Source of the DNA: CAZUVM01 sp964623885
Lineage (GTDB): Bacteria > Verrucomicrobiota > Verrucomicrobiia > Limisphaerales > UBA8199
DNA length: 8,905 bases
Direction: 5' to 3'
Assembly: GCA_964623885.1 (NCBI GenBank)
Contig: CAZUVM010000013.1
Span: 1-8,905, forward strand
Below, one piece after another: positions 1-5,569 of this stretch. The notes beneath the pieces were generated by a model that saw only the letters and a program-made list of their open reading frames with translations, searched no databases and was not told where the DNA came from. Numbering within the stretch: the stretch's first letter is position 1; every line of letters begins with the position of its first letter. Made by a program: the position numbers and the translations under genes.

Positions 1-695
1 AGGGGCGAGTTCAGTTTATTCACCAGCACGCGTACGGGTACGTTCGACACCAGCAACATCGGCACGGCGAATGTGAAAAACGCTTTGAACCATCCCTGAA
101 AAGCTTCATCCGGCATGCGTGCAATCTGGAATAAATTGTAATAGCCCCAGACGATGCCCTGCGCTCGCACCGTCCAGAAGCTGATGGTCGCCAGCAGGAA
201 CATCAGCGAGTAATGAATGAGTATGCCTGCCAGGCAAAGTCCCAGGAATCCGGCCACCTGTATCAATCCCGGAAGGAATTGCATTTTTACCGCGGCATAG
301 GCCATCACTCCCAAGGCCGACAGCGCATTGAAGAAAGCGCCCAGGTCCACTTGCCGCAAGGAAACCACAAAACGGGTGTTGACCGGCAGCAAAAGCAGAA
401 AATCAAGTTTCCCGCTGCGCACCAGTTCCGACAGGTTGGCGCAATTAACCAAAAAAAATGCCTGGAACACCTGCTGAATGAAATGACTTGCACCGATTAA
501 CATCACCACCTGCCACTTCGTCCAAGTGCCGATATGATCGGTGTGCAGATAGAGCACGCCGATGAAACTGAGTTGTAGTCCGAACCAGAGCAGTTCGACG
601 ACGATCCAAAGCAGGAAATTGCTCTTGAAGGTCATCTCCCGGGTGACTGAATTGCGCCAGAGGGCTGCGTACACTTTGAGGTAGCGTTTAATCAT
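1..695 (-). CDS. ABC-2 family transporter permease subunit (PF06182/DUF990-like), C-terminus beyond window
   Basis: This is a partial membrane subunit of an ABC-2 type transporter, probably an exporter; the substrate is unknown. The frame opens with ATG at 695 (MIKRYLKVYAALWRN) and stays open to the left edge, giving 231 residues of an expected 260 or so, so only the last segment is missing. Visible features are a short basic cytoplasmic N-terminus and a hydrophobic segment near residues 27-48. A further run at about 61-82 is followed by the family-typical stretch LVRSGKLDFLLLLPV (91-105), which is the counterpart of ISQFLLKPI in the neighbouring permease. More membrane segments lie at about 107-125, 131-152 and 155-175. 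No ATP-binding motif is present. It lies 178 bp downstream of the other permease gene on the same strand; the pair probably forms a heterodimer with an ATPase encoded outside the window. The ribosome-binding site is weak. The family call is by recognition and was not searched. Confidence 0.85.
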   Translation of the reverse strand, partial: MIKRYLKVYAALWRNSVTREMTFKSNFLLWIVVELLWFGLQLSFIGVLYLHTDHIGTWTKWQVVMLIGASHFIQQVFQAFFLVNCANLSELVRSGKLDFLLLLPVNTRFVVSLRQVDLGAFFNALSALGVMAYAAVKMQFLPGLIQVAGFLGLCLAGILIHYSLMFLLATISFWTVRAQGIVWGYYNLFQIARMPDEAFQGWFKAFFTFAVPMLLVSNVPVRVLVNKLNSP

Positions 696-873
696 TGCTC
701 GTTTTCTTTCTATTGAGCAGCCTCATCTAAGGGCGCGTTTGGAAGATGTTGAAGTTGAGCCGGAGTGCCGCCATGCCCACGTCGCAGTTTTCGCACAGGC
801 ACCACTGCGGCCGCTGCGAGCGGGGACCGCTCGCGCTCCGTCGGCATTTTCCAAACACATCTAAACCTTTCGC
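696..873. other. 178-bp gap between the two permease genes, mostly filled by repeat copy 1
   Basis: The gap between the permease stop at 874 and the next permease start at 695 is almost entirely the 140-bp inverted-repeat element (726-865). Only about 30 bp remain in front of the downstream gene. That remnant is purine-rich on the minus strand just before the ATG (AGAAAGAAAACGAGCA) and could hold a weak ribosome-binding site. I see no separate promoter. If the two permeases are cotranscribed, the element is part of the transcript. Confidence 0.7.
726..865. repeat. MITE-like inverted-repeat element, copy 1
   Basis: This is a 140-bp sequence about 90% identical to 1850-1990 in the same orientation (about 12 mismatches and one single-base gap over the first 133 positions). 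The stretch 808-858 is identical to 1931-1981 without a mismatch. Its left end (TCTAAGGGCGCGTTTGG) is inverted relative to the right end (CCAAACACATCTAAA), but the outer right end is decayed compared with copy 2. It contains a perfect 8-bp hairpin, GCGAGCGG-GGA-CCGCTCGC, at 816-834. It has no transposase and no convincing gene; a 45-codon minus frame starting MPTERERSPL is read as spurious. It begins about 9 bp beyond the stop codon of the permease at 874. I recall similar repeats in Verrucomicrobiota genomes, unverified. Confidence 0.8.
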
Positions 874-1680
874 TCATCCGCCCACTGCGGAATACTTGCG
901 AATTCCACGGGCCCAGAGCCAGCGCGCCATTCCGTAGGCGATTGCAACCCAGGAGGCCTGAATGATAAATCCGCGCACCAGGTCCGCCCCAGTGGCTTTG
1001 CCCATGTAAACACTCACGGGGAAATAGAGTTGATAGGGAAACGGCGTATAGGCGAGAACGTTTTCCAGGGTCTTGGGCAGAATATCCAACGGAAACATGT
1101 GGCCGCTGGCGATGTACTCGAAAGCAAACACGATAAAGATGAACGTTGAAACCTCCAAAACCCAAAACGCCAGCATTGCCATCGTGTAGGAAATAAAAAA
1201 CTGCAACAGCGCCGTCAGCACAATCGAACAGGCGAACAATCCGAACGTAGGCCAGTCGGGAGGCAGCACAAAATATCGGTGCAGACACAGTATGAAAATC
1301 ATTAAGGGAATCGTTGCCACGGCGAGGTAGGCTGCCCGGGCGGAGAAAAAAAGGCACAGGCGGTAACTCAGGTAATCGATTGGTTTCAGCAGGAATTGAC
1401 TGATGTTGCCGTCTTTGATGTCCGCCGCTATTTGCCAATCGTCCTCTGTTACGGCCGTGAGGGCATCCACAATGGTTGTTAGCAGATAATAGGAGATCAT
1501 CTCAGCGAGCGTGTAGGTGCCGACCTTTGAACCGGGTTCTTTGCCGGCGTAAATGGTTCGCCACACGAACAGGATCGCCACCAGTGGAATCAGACCAAAG
1601 AGAGTTCGAGCCAGAAAATTGAACCGGTACGTGAGATTGTTTTGAACGCCGACGTTCAGAACATGCCAGTATTTCTTCAT
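874..1680 (-). CDS. ABC-2 family transporter permease subunit (PF06182/DUF990-like)
   Basis: This is the complete membrane subunit of an ABC-2 type transporter, 268 residues from ATG at 1680 (MKKYWHVLNVGVQNNLTYRF). It is probably the partner of the permease at 1-695, forming the pore of an exporter with unknown substrate. About six hydrophobic segments are visible, near residues 27-46, 56-76, 108-133, 139-160, 161-188 and 235-252. The family-typical cytoplasmic stretch IKDGNISQFLLKPIDYL follows the second segment. Length and layout fit PF06182 proteins. An in-frame TTG at 1698 would add six residues (MWFPQR), but ATG is preferred because the conserved family N-terminus begins there. AAAGG abuts the ATG, too close for a classical ribosome-binding site. 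A duplicated start lies 95 bp upstream, and its small frame ends by overlapping this start codon (ATGA), which would allow translational coupling. A repeat copy lies on each side of the gene. Confidence 0.88.
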   Translation of the reverse strand: MKKYWHVLNVGVQNNLTYRFNFLARTLFGLIPLVAILFVWRTIYAGKEPGSKVGTYTLAEMISYYLLTTIVDALTAVTEDDWQIAADIKDGNISQFLLKPIDYLSYRLCLFFSARAAYLAVATIPLMIFILCLHRYFVLPPDWPTFGLFACSIVLTALLQFFISYTMAMLAFWVLEVSTFIFIVFAFEYIASGHMFPLDILPKTLENVLAYTPFPYQLYFPVSVYMGKATGADLVRGFIIQASWVAIAYGMARWLWARGIRKYSAVGG

Positions 1681-1682
1681 CC
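1664..1682. repeat. 19-bp perfect direct repeat, copy A (permease start codon region)
   Basis: TGCCAGTATTTCTTCATCC occurs here and again 95 bp to the right at 1759-1777. This copy spans the true permease start (codons 1-6 on the minus strand). Imperfect identity continues for about 12 bases further into the gene, up to codon 9. Confidence 0.95.
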
Positions 1683-1775
1683 TTTGAGGAAACCACAAAA
1701 TACACGAAACACACGAAAAACGTAATCAATTTCGTGGTTATAGACTCTATTTAGTACGTGCCAGTATTTCTTCAT
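1677..1775 (-). pseudogene. duplicated 5' fragment of the permease gene; possible 32-codon leader frame
   Basis: ATG at 1775 opens a 32-codon frame beginning MKKYWHVLN, the same nine residues that start the permease at 1680. The two copies differ at the third positions of codons 6-9 (CAC/CAT, GTA/GTT, CTA/CTG, AAT/AAC) and nowhere else in those codons. After residue 9 they diverge: the frame runs into the AT-rich palindromic spacer (NRVYNHEIDY, then repeated FRV units). Its TGA overlaps the permease ATG as ATGA. It could be a dead 5' remnant left by an insertion or recombination, or a translated leader that couples to the permease. ACCGG precedes its ATG as a poor ribosome-binding site. The duplication is certain; function is not shown. 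Confidence 0.4.
1691..1739. repeat. AT-rich 49-bp palindromic sequence with ACACGAAA units
   Basis: The ends AACCACAAAAT (1691-1701) and ATTTCGTGGTT (1729-1739) are inverted copies with one mismatch. Between them lie short direct units, TACACGAAAC and ACACGAAAAA. Base composition is clearly more AT-rich than the surrounding genes. It falls between the two copies of the permease start. I recall similar AACCACGAAATACACGAA strings as scattered intergenic repeats in environmental genomes including Verrucomicrobiota, but that was not checked. It could fold as a hairpin in the permease leader RNA. Confidence 0.65.
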
Positions 1776-1777
1776 CC
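1759..1777. repeat. 19-bp perfect direct repeat, copy B
   Basis: This is the second occurrence of TGCCAGTATTTCTTCATCC, 95 bp upstream of the permease start on the minus strand. It carries the alternative ATG at 1775. The 76 bp between the copies hold the AT-rich palindromic sequence, so the arrangement resembles an insertion flanked by a target duplication. Confidence 0.95.
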
Positions 1778-1779
1778 GG

Positions 1780-1844
1780 TGCGCGCCAATGTACCGTTGG
1801 GGCCGGGCTTTGCAAAGGGGTACACCACGGCCCCGGATCCGCAC
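1780..1844. repeat. GC-rich nested inverted repeat / potential RNA structure
   Basis: Several inverted arms lie in a short stretch: GTGCG (1780-1784) with CGCAC (1840-1844), GGGGCCG (1799-1805) with CGGCCCC (1828-1834), and TGTACC (1790-1795) with GGTACA (1819-1824). The last two pairs interleave, so they are mutually exclusive in a simple fold. A palindrome, TTTGCAAA, sits in the centre. It lies directly upstream of the duplicated permease start on the minus strand. It could be a leader RNA structure, a protein-binding site or a decayed repeat; nothing in the sequence decides between these. Confidence 0.45.
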
Positions 1845-1849
1845 GCGAA

Positions 1850-1990
1850 TCTTAGAGCGTATTTGAAAAATGTTGAAGTCGAGCTGGAGTGCCACATGCC
1901 CACGTCGCAGTTTCCGCACAGGCACCATTCCGGCCGCTGCGAGCGGGGACCGCTCGCGCTCCGTCGGCATTTTCCAAACACGCTCTTAGA
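1850..1990. repeat. MITE-like inverted-repeat element, copy 2 (better preserved)
   Basis: This 141-bp element has terminal inverted repeats of 23 bp with three mismatches: left end TCTTAGAGCGTATTTG, right end (reverse complement) TCTAAGAGCGTGTTTG. It has the same 8-bp perfect hairpin as copy 1, at 1939-1957. It begins and ends with TCTTAGA in direct orientation; because TCTNAGA is itself palindromic, this may be either the repeat tip or a target duplication. It encodes no transposase. It lies in the control region shared by the permeases and glgP, in the same orientation as copy 1, 1.12 kb away. Confidence 0.82.
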
Positions 1991-2119
1991 CATCAGCGGC
2001 TAGCAGCACCAGCCCGTGCGAGTAATGCACAATTTATTTGCGATAGCCAGCCGCTCCAAGTACGGTTCAGCCCCGAGCAATTACGGATGAGGATTTTTAA
2101 AAGACCGCAACGGGATACT

Positions 2120-4297
2120 ATGCCAAAGAAAGTGCCGACCGGTGAAGAATTGAATGACCTGGTGGCTGGGCTCAACAAGCTGGCCCGGAATCTTTGGTGG
2201 ACCTGGGACCAGGAGGCCCAGGAGATTTTCCAGGAGCTTTCGCCGCGGTGCTGGCAAAACTTGTACCACAACGCCGTCGCCATTTTGCGCGAATTATCCG
2301 AGTACGAACTACGCGTGCGCTTGCTTGACCCGGATCTGGCCGAAAAAGTTCGCCGGGTGTTGCAGTCATTCAACAGCTACCTCGAAGCAAAGGCAACCTG
2401 GGCCGGCCGCAGTGCTCCGCAGTTCCTTCAAAACCCGATCGCCTATTTCTCCGCCGAGTTCGGTTTTCACGAAACGCTGCCGATTGCGGCCGGTGGCCTG
2501 GGCATGCTGGCCGGCGATCACACTAAATCGGCGAGCGACTTGGGGCTTGGTTTTGTCGGCATCAGCTTGTTTTACCGCGAAGGCTACTTTCAACAATCGG
2601 TTGATTCCAACAACTGGCAAACCGAGTATTACACTCATCTCAACCCGAAGAATCTGCCGATGGAGCCGGTGCTCAATCAGAAAGGCGAGCCGCTGGTTTG
2701 TTCGGTTGAGATTGCCATGAGCCAAGTCGCGTTCCAGGCCTGGCGAGTCAATGTCGGCCGTGTGCCGGTGTATCTTCTGGATACCAACCGGCCGGAAAAC
2801 GAACAGCACTTCCGCGATCTTACGCTGCGCGTTTATGGCGGCGACAGCACTACGCGGATTATGCAGGAGATCCTGATCGGGATCGGCGGCGTGCGCCTGT
2901 TGCGCGCGCTCAACACCAAACCGTCGGTCTTTCATATGAACGAAGGCCACGCGGCCTTTCTCACGCTCGAACTCGCGCGAGAAAAAATGGCTGCCGGCAA
3001 AAACCTCCAGGATGCCCTCGCCGAAACTCGCGCGGAATGCATTTTTACCACTCATACGCCGGTCGAAGCGGGCCACGATCGCTTCAGCCCGGATTTGATG
3101 GACTACGCGATGCAACGGTTTCGGCAGCAATTCCCGGCGGCATTCGCGGAATTGATGAAGCTGGGCCGCGTTAATCCTGAGAATCAGCGTGAACCTTTCT
3201 GCATGACGGTCCTCGCCCTGAAGTTGTCGCGAGCGGCCAATGGCGTCAGTGAATTGCATGGGCGCGTCAGTCGCCATATGTGGCATTCGCTGTATGCTGA
3301 TAAACCGGTCGAGCAGGTTCCGATTGGTCACATCACCAATGGTGTACACCTGCTGGGTTGGATGAAAGGGACCGTCCGGCGCTTTTGGCGTCGACGGCTT
3401 ACCGACGGGTCGGCCAGCTCCGCCGCGCCGGATACGCGCTTTACCGCCGCCGAATGGGAGAAGGAACTCGTCTCGCCCGAATTCTGGAAAAACATGGCGG
3501 AGCCTGATTTTATCTCCGACGAGGAACTCTGGTCGCTGCGCTACCATTTGCGACGGGAGTTAATCGAATTTGCCAGGCGACGACTGCTCATCCAGGGCCA
3601 GCGACTTAAGCAAGGTGACTTCATTGCCTTCGATCAATTGTTGAACCCGGATGCGCTGACCATCGGATTTGCGCGTCGCTTTGCCACGTATAAGCGGGCT
3701 CCCCTTATCTTTCAGCAATTCGAAAATATCGTGAAGTTAGCGCGCGACAAGGAGCGGCCGGTCCAGTTCATTTTCGCGGGCAAAGCCCACCCGCGCGACG
3801 ACGACGGCAAACGCTACATCCAGCATATCATTCATCTGAGCAAGTATAGCGACCTGCAAGGCCACCTCATCTTCATCGAGAACTATGACATGCATGTCGC
3901 GCGCCAGATGGTATCCGGCTGTGATGTTTGGCTCAACAATCCACGCCGCCCTCTGGAGGCTTCCGGCACCAGCGGGATGAAAGCCGGCTGCCACGGCTGC
4001 CTTAACTTGAGCATTCTGGATGGGTGGTGGCGCGAAGGCTACGATGGGACCAACGGCTTCGCCATTGGCGAGGATTCGCACCCTGACTCCGTCGAACAAC
4101 AGGACCGCATAGACAGCGCCAATCTTTACCGCGTGCTGACCCAGGAAGTCATCCCGCTTTTTTATCAGCGTGATGCCCAGGGCATCCCGCGACAATGGAT
4201 CCAGCGTATTCGCCGCGCCATGGTCACTTTGGTCTCCCAATTCACCACCGACCGCATGGTGAAAGAATACGCTGAGAAGTACTATCTCAAGAAATAG
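2120..4297 (+). CDS. glgP: alpha-glucan (glycogen/maltodextrin) phosphorylase
   Basis: This cytoplasmic PLP enzyme of glycosyltransferase family 35 releases glucose-1-phosphate from alpha-1,4-glucans with phosphate. The 725 residues match the alpha-glucan phosphorylase subfamily with an N-terminal DUF3417-like helical part (LARNLWWTWDQEA, about residues 17-29). Next come PIAYFSAEFGFHETLP (106-121) and GGLGMLAGDHTKSASDLG (125-142), then MNEGHAAF (273-280) and TTHTPVEAGHDRF (310-322). FARRFATYKR lies at 517-526, holding phosphate-site basic residues, and the PLP loop PLEASGTSGMKA contains Lys621. Just after that lysine the sequence is AGCHGC rather than the usual A-x-LNG. ATG at 2120 is chosen because GGGA lies a few bases upstream and the family N-terminus fits. 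An in-frame ATG at 2087 adds 11 residues, and the frame stays open to a GTG at 1889 inside the repeat, which is spurious. rlmN follows after 50 bp. Confidence 0.95.
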   Translation: MPKKVPTGEELNDLVAGLNKLARNLWWTWDQEAQEIFQELSPRCWQNLYHNAVAILRELSEYELRVRLLDPDLAEKVRRVLQSFNSYLEAKATWAGRSAPQFLQNPIAYFSAEFGFHETLPIAAGGLGMLAGDHTKSASDLGLGFVGISLFYREGYFQQSVDSNNWQTEYYTHLNPKNLPMEPVLNQKGEPLVCSVEIAMSQVAFQAWRVNVGRVPVYLLDTNRPENEQHFRDLTLRVYGGDSTTRIMQEILIGIGGVRLLRALNTKPSVFHMNEGHAAFLTLELAREKMAAGKNLQDALAETRAECIFTTHTPVEAGHDRFSPDLMDYAMQRFRQQFPAAFAELMKLGRVNPENQREPFCMTVLALKLSRAANGVSELHGRVSRHMWHSLYADKPVEQVPIGHITNGVHLLGWMKGTVRRFWRRRLTDGSASSAAPDTRFTAAEWEKELVSPEFWKNMAEPDFISDEELWSLRYHLRRELIEFARRRLLIQGQRLKQGDFIAFDQLLNPDALTIGFARRFATYKRAPLIFQQFENIVKLARDKERPVQFIFAGKAHPRDDDGKRYIQHIIHLSKYSDLQGHLIFIENYDMHVARQMVSGCDVWLNNPRRPLEASGTSGMKAGCHGCLNLSILDGWWREGYDGTNGFAIGEDSHPDSVEQQDRIDSANLYRVLTQEVIPLFYQRDAQGIPRQWIQRIRRAMVTLVSQFTTDRMVKEYAEKYYLKK

Positions 4298-4347
4298 ATC
4301 GCCTTTCCTCTTCTCGCTTCGAACCCGCCAATACGCTATCGTTTCTC

Positions 4348-5481
4348 GTGGTGCTCGACGTCAAGTCGCAATCTCGCGAAGAACTCCAGACTCAGTTTAA
4401 GGCCTGGGGTGAGCCGGGTTATCGCGTTTCCCAGTTGTTAGACTGGCTGTACAGGCGGCGCGTGACTGACTGGAACGTGATGATGAATTTGCCCAAAAGT
4501 CTGCGCGAAAAGCTCCGTGCCCACTACGGCTTCCAAAATCTCGAATTGGTCCGGAAACAAGGCGCCCGTGACGCCACCCAAAAGTTCCTTTGGCGCCTGA
4601 GCGACCATGCTCTTATCGAAAGTGTTTTGATCCCAGCGAGCCCGGCACTCTATGGCGATCCAAGCGACCGTTATACATTGTGTATTTCGACCCAGGTCGG
4701 TTGTGCCTACGGCTGTAAATTCTGCGCCAGCGGTCTGGCCGGCTGGAAACGCAATCTCCAGATCGAAGAAATCGTCGGTCAGGTGCTCGCCGTGGAACGA
4801 GAGACTTCCAATGACTCAGACTCACCCCTTCTCGATTCCGCCGCGGCCGGGTCTTTTCCCGGTCCGCCTCGCCAGGTCTCTAACCTCGTCGTCATGGGGA
4901 TGGGCGAGCCCCTGGCCAACTACGACAATTTGCTCAAGGCTCTAAAGATTCTGAACGCGTCGTGGGCTATGGGGATCGGCGCGCGCAAAATCACCATTTC
5001 AACCAGCGGCCTCGCTCCTCAAATCCGGAAACTTGCCGACGAGCCGGCGCAGTTTCGTCTCGCCATTTCACTTCACGGCGCGACCGATGTTGTCCGCAAT
5101 CGCATCATGCCAGTGAATCGCAAATTCCCTCTGTCGGAGCTGACTGCTGCCTGCGCCTATTACCAGCAGAAAAAGGGCCGGGTGATTACGTTCGAATACA
5201 TCCTGATTGGCGGGATTAATGATGGCCTGGATCAGGTCAAACCGTTGGCCGGCCTCGCTCGCAAACTCAACGCGAAGGTGAATCTCATTCCTTATAATGC
5301 AGTCGAGGGTCTACCCTGGGTGAGGCCTGAACCAGCGGTTCAGGAGGCTTTTCTGAAGGCGCTGGTGCAAGAGAAAGTCACCGCCACGCTTCGCCGCGAG
5401 AAAGGCGCCGATATCGATGCCGCCTGCGGCCAACTGCGGCTCAGGACCGAGCGCGAGTTGGCCGAAGCCGTGGCCCGATGA
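4348..5481 (+). CDS. rlmN: dual-specificity 23S rRNA (A2503)/tRNA (A37) C2-methyltransferase RlmN
   Basis: This radical-SAM enzyme methylates C2 of A2503 in 23S rRNA and, in well-studied bacteria, A37 of some tRNAs. The 377-residue length fits the family. The N-terminal part (RVSQLLDWLYRRRVTDWNVMMNLPKSLREKL, given here as the span at about 26-56) is the RNA-binding accessory region. The cluster motif CAYGCKFC gives Cys119, Cys123 and Cys126 as the 4Fe-4S ligands. Cys112 in YTLCISTQVGC and Cys360 in DIDAACGQL match the catalytic cysteine pair of E. coli RlmN. GMGEPLANYDN and LAISLHG are further conserved motifs. Residues about 152-180 form a Ser/Asp/Pro-rich insertion before the GMGEPL motif, longer than in E. 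coli. The start is GTG at 4348 (a second GTG follows directly); no ATG or ribosome-binding site is visible. It probably shares a transcript with glgP. Confidence 0.95.
   Translation: MVLDVKSQSREELQTQFKAWGEPGYRVSQLLDWLYRRRVTDWNVMMNLPKSLREKLRAHYGFQNLELVRKQGARDATQKFLWRLSDHALIESVLIPASPALYGDPSDRYTLCISTQVGCAYGCKFCASGLAGWKRNLQIEEIVGQVLAVERETSNDSDSPLLDSAAAGSFPGPPRQVSNLVVMGMGEPLANYDNLLKALKILNASWAMGIGARKITISTSGLAPQIRKLADEPAQFRLAISLHGATDVVRNRIMPVNRKFPLSELTAACAYYQQKKGRVITFEYILIGGINDGLDQVKPLAGLARKLNAKVNLIPYNAVEGLPWVRPEPAVQEAFLKALVQEKVTATLRREKGADIDAACGQLRLRTERELAEAVAR
4843..4867. repeat. hairpin inside rlmN
   Basis: GCGGCCGGG (4843-4851) pairs with CCCGG-T-CCGC (4858-4867) across a six-base loop, TCTTTT, with one bulged T. 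It lies in the part of rlmN encoding the extra Ser/Asp/Pro-rich linker, so it may be a trace of an inserted palindromic sequence that stayed in frame. It could equally be chance in GC-rich coding DNA. Confidence 0.4.
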
Positions 5482-5569
5482 TATGCCGCCAGGTTGCGCG
5501 CTCCAGCAATCTGTGGTTTACTTCTAGTCAGCATTAGTAACGGCAACACGACTGCAACATCCTGTTCTT

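Larger units (their letters stand above)
1681..2119. other. divergent intergenic region between the permease genes and glgP
   Basis: These 439 bp separate divergent genes and so must hold both promoters. From left to right they contain the AT-rich palindrome, the duplicated permease start, a GC-rich nested inverted repeat (1780-1844), repeat copy 2 (1850-1990) and about 130 bp of unassigned sequence in front of glgP. I could not identify a -35/-10 pair with confidence. The most AT-rich candidate stretch for a glgP promoter is around 2027-2045 (ACAATTTATTTGCGATAG), and no strong box is visible there. Confidence 0.7.

Noticed and set aside
726..865. Small protein beginning MPTERERSPLAAA encoded by the repeat (also in copy 2)
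   Set aside because: The frame is set by the GC-rich hairpin core. The two copies diverge completely in sequence after about 25 residues because of the one-base gap, so there is no shared protein.
710..1438. 242-codon minus-strand open frame overlapping the permease gene and repeat copy 1
   Set aside because: It is another frame of the DNA encoding the PF06182 permease, continued through the repeat; the residues lack family motifs and the permease frame is clearly the coding one.
1693..1739. ACACGAAA units as a short tandem repeat or iteron origin
   Set aside because: Only two to three imperfect units are present, framed by inverted ends; there is no replication initiator gene nearby.
726..1990. 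Composite transposon carrying the permease gene between two repeat copies
   Set aside because: There is no transposase, the repeat tips differ in preservation and I see no target duplication around the whole unit; the enclosed gene also fits as the partner of the permease outside it.
2366..3547. 393-codon open frame on the minus strand
   Set aside because: It lies wholly antisense to glgP, in codon-shadow phase, with no recognisable domain or start signal.
3737..4240. 167-codon open frame on the minus strand
   Set aside because: Antisense to the conserved PLP-binding end of glgP; composition follows the reverse of that gene.
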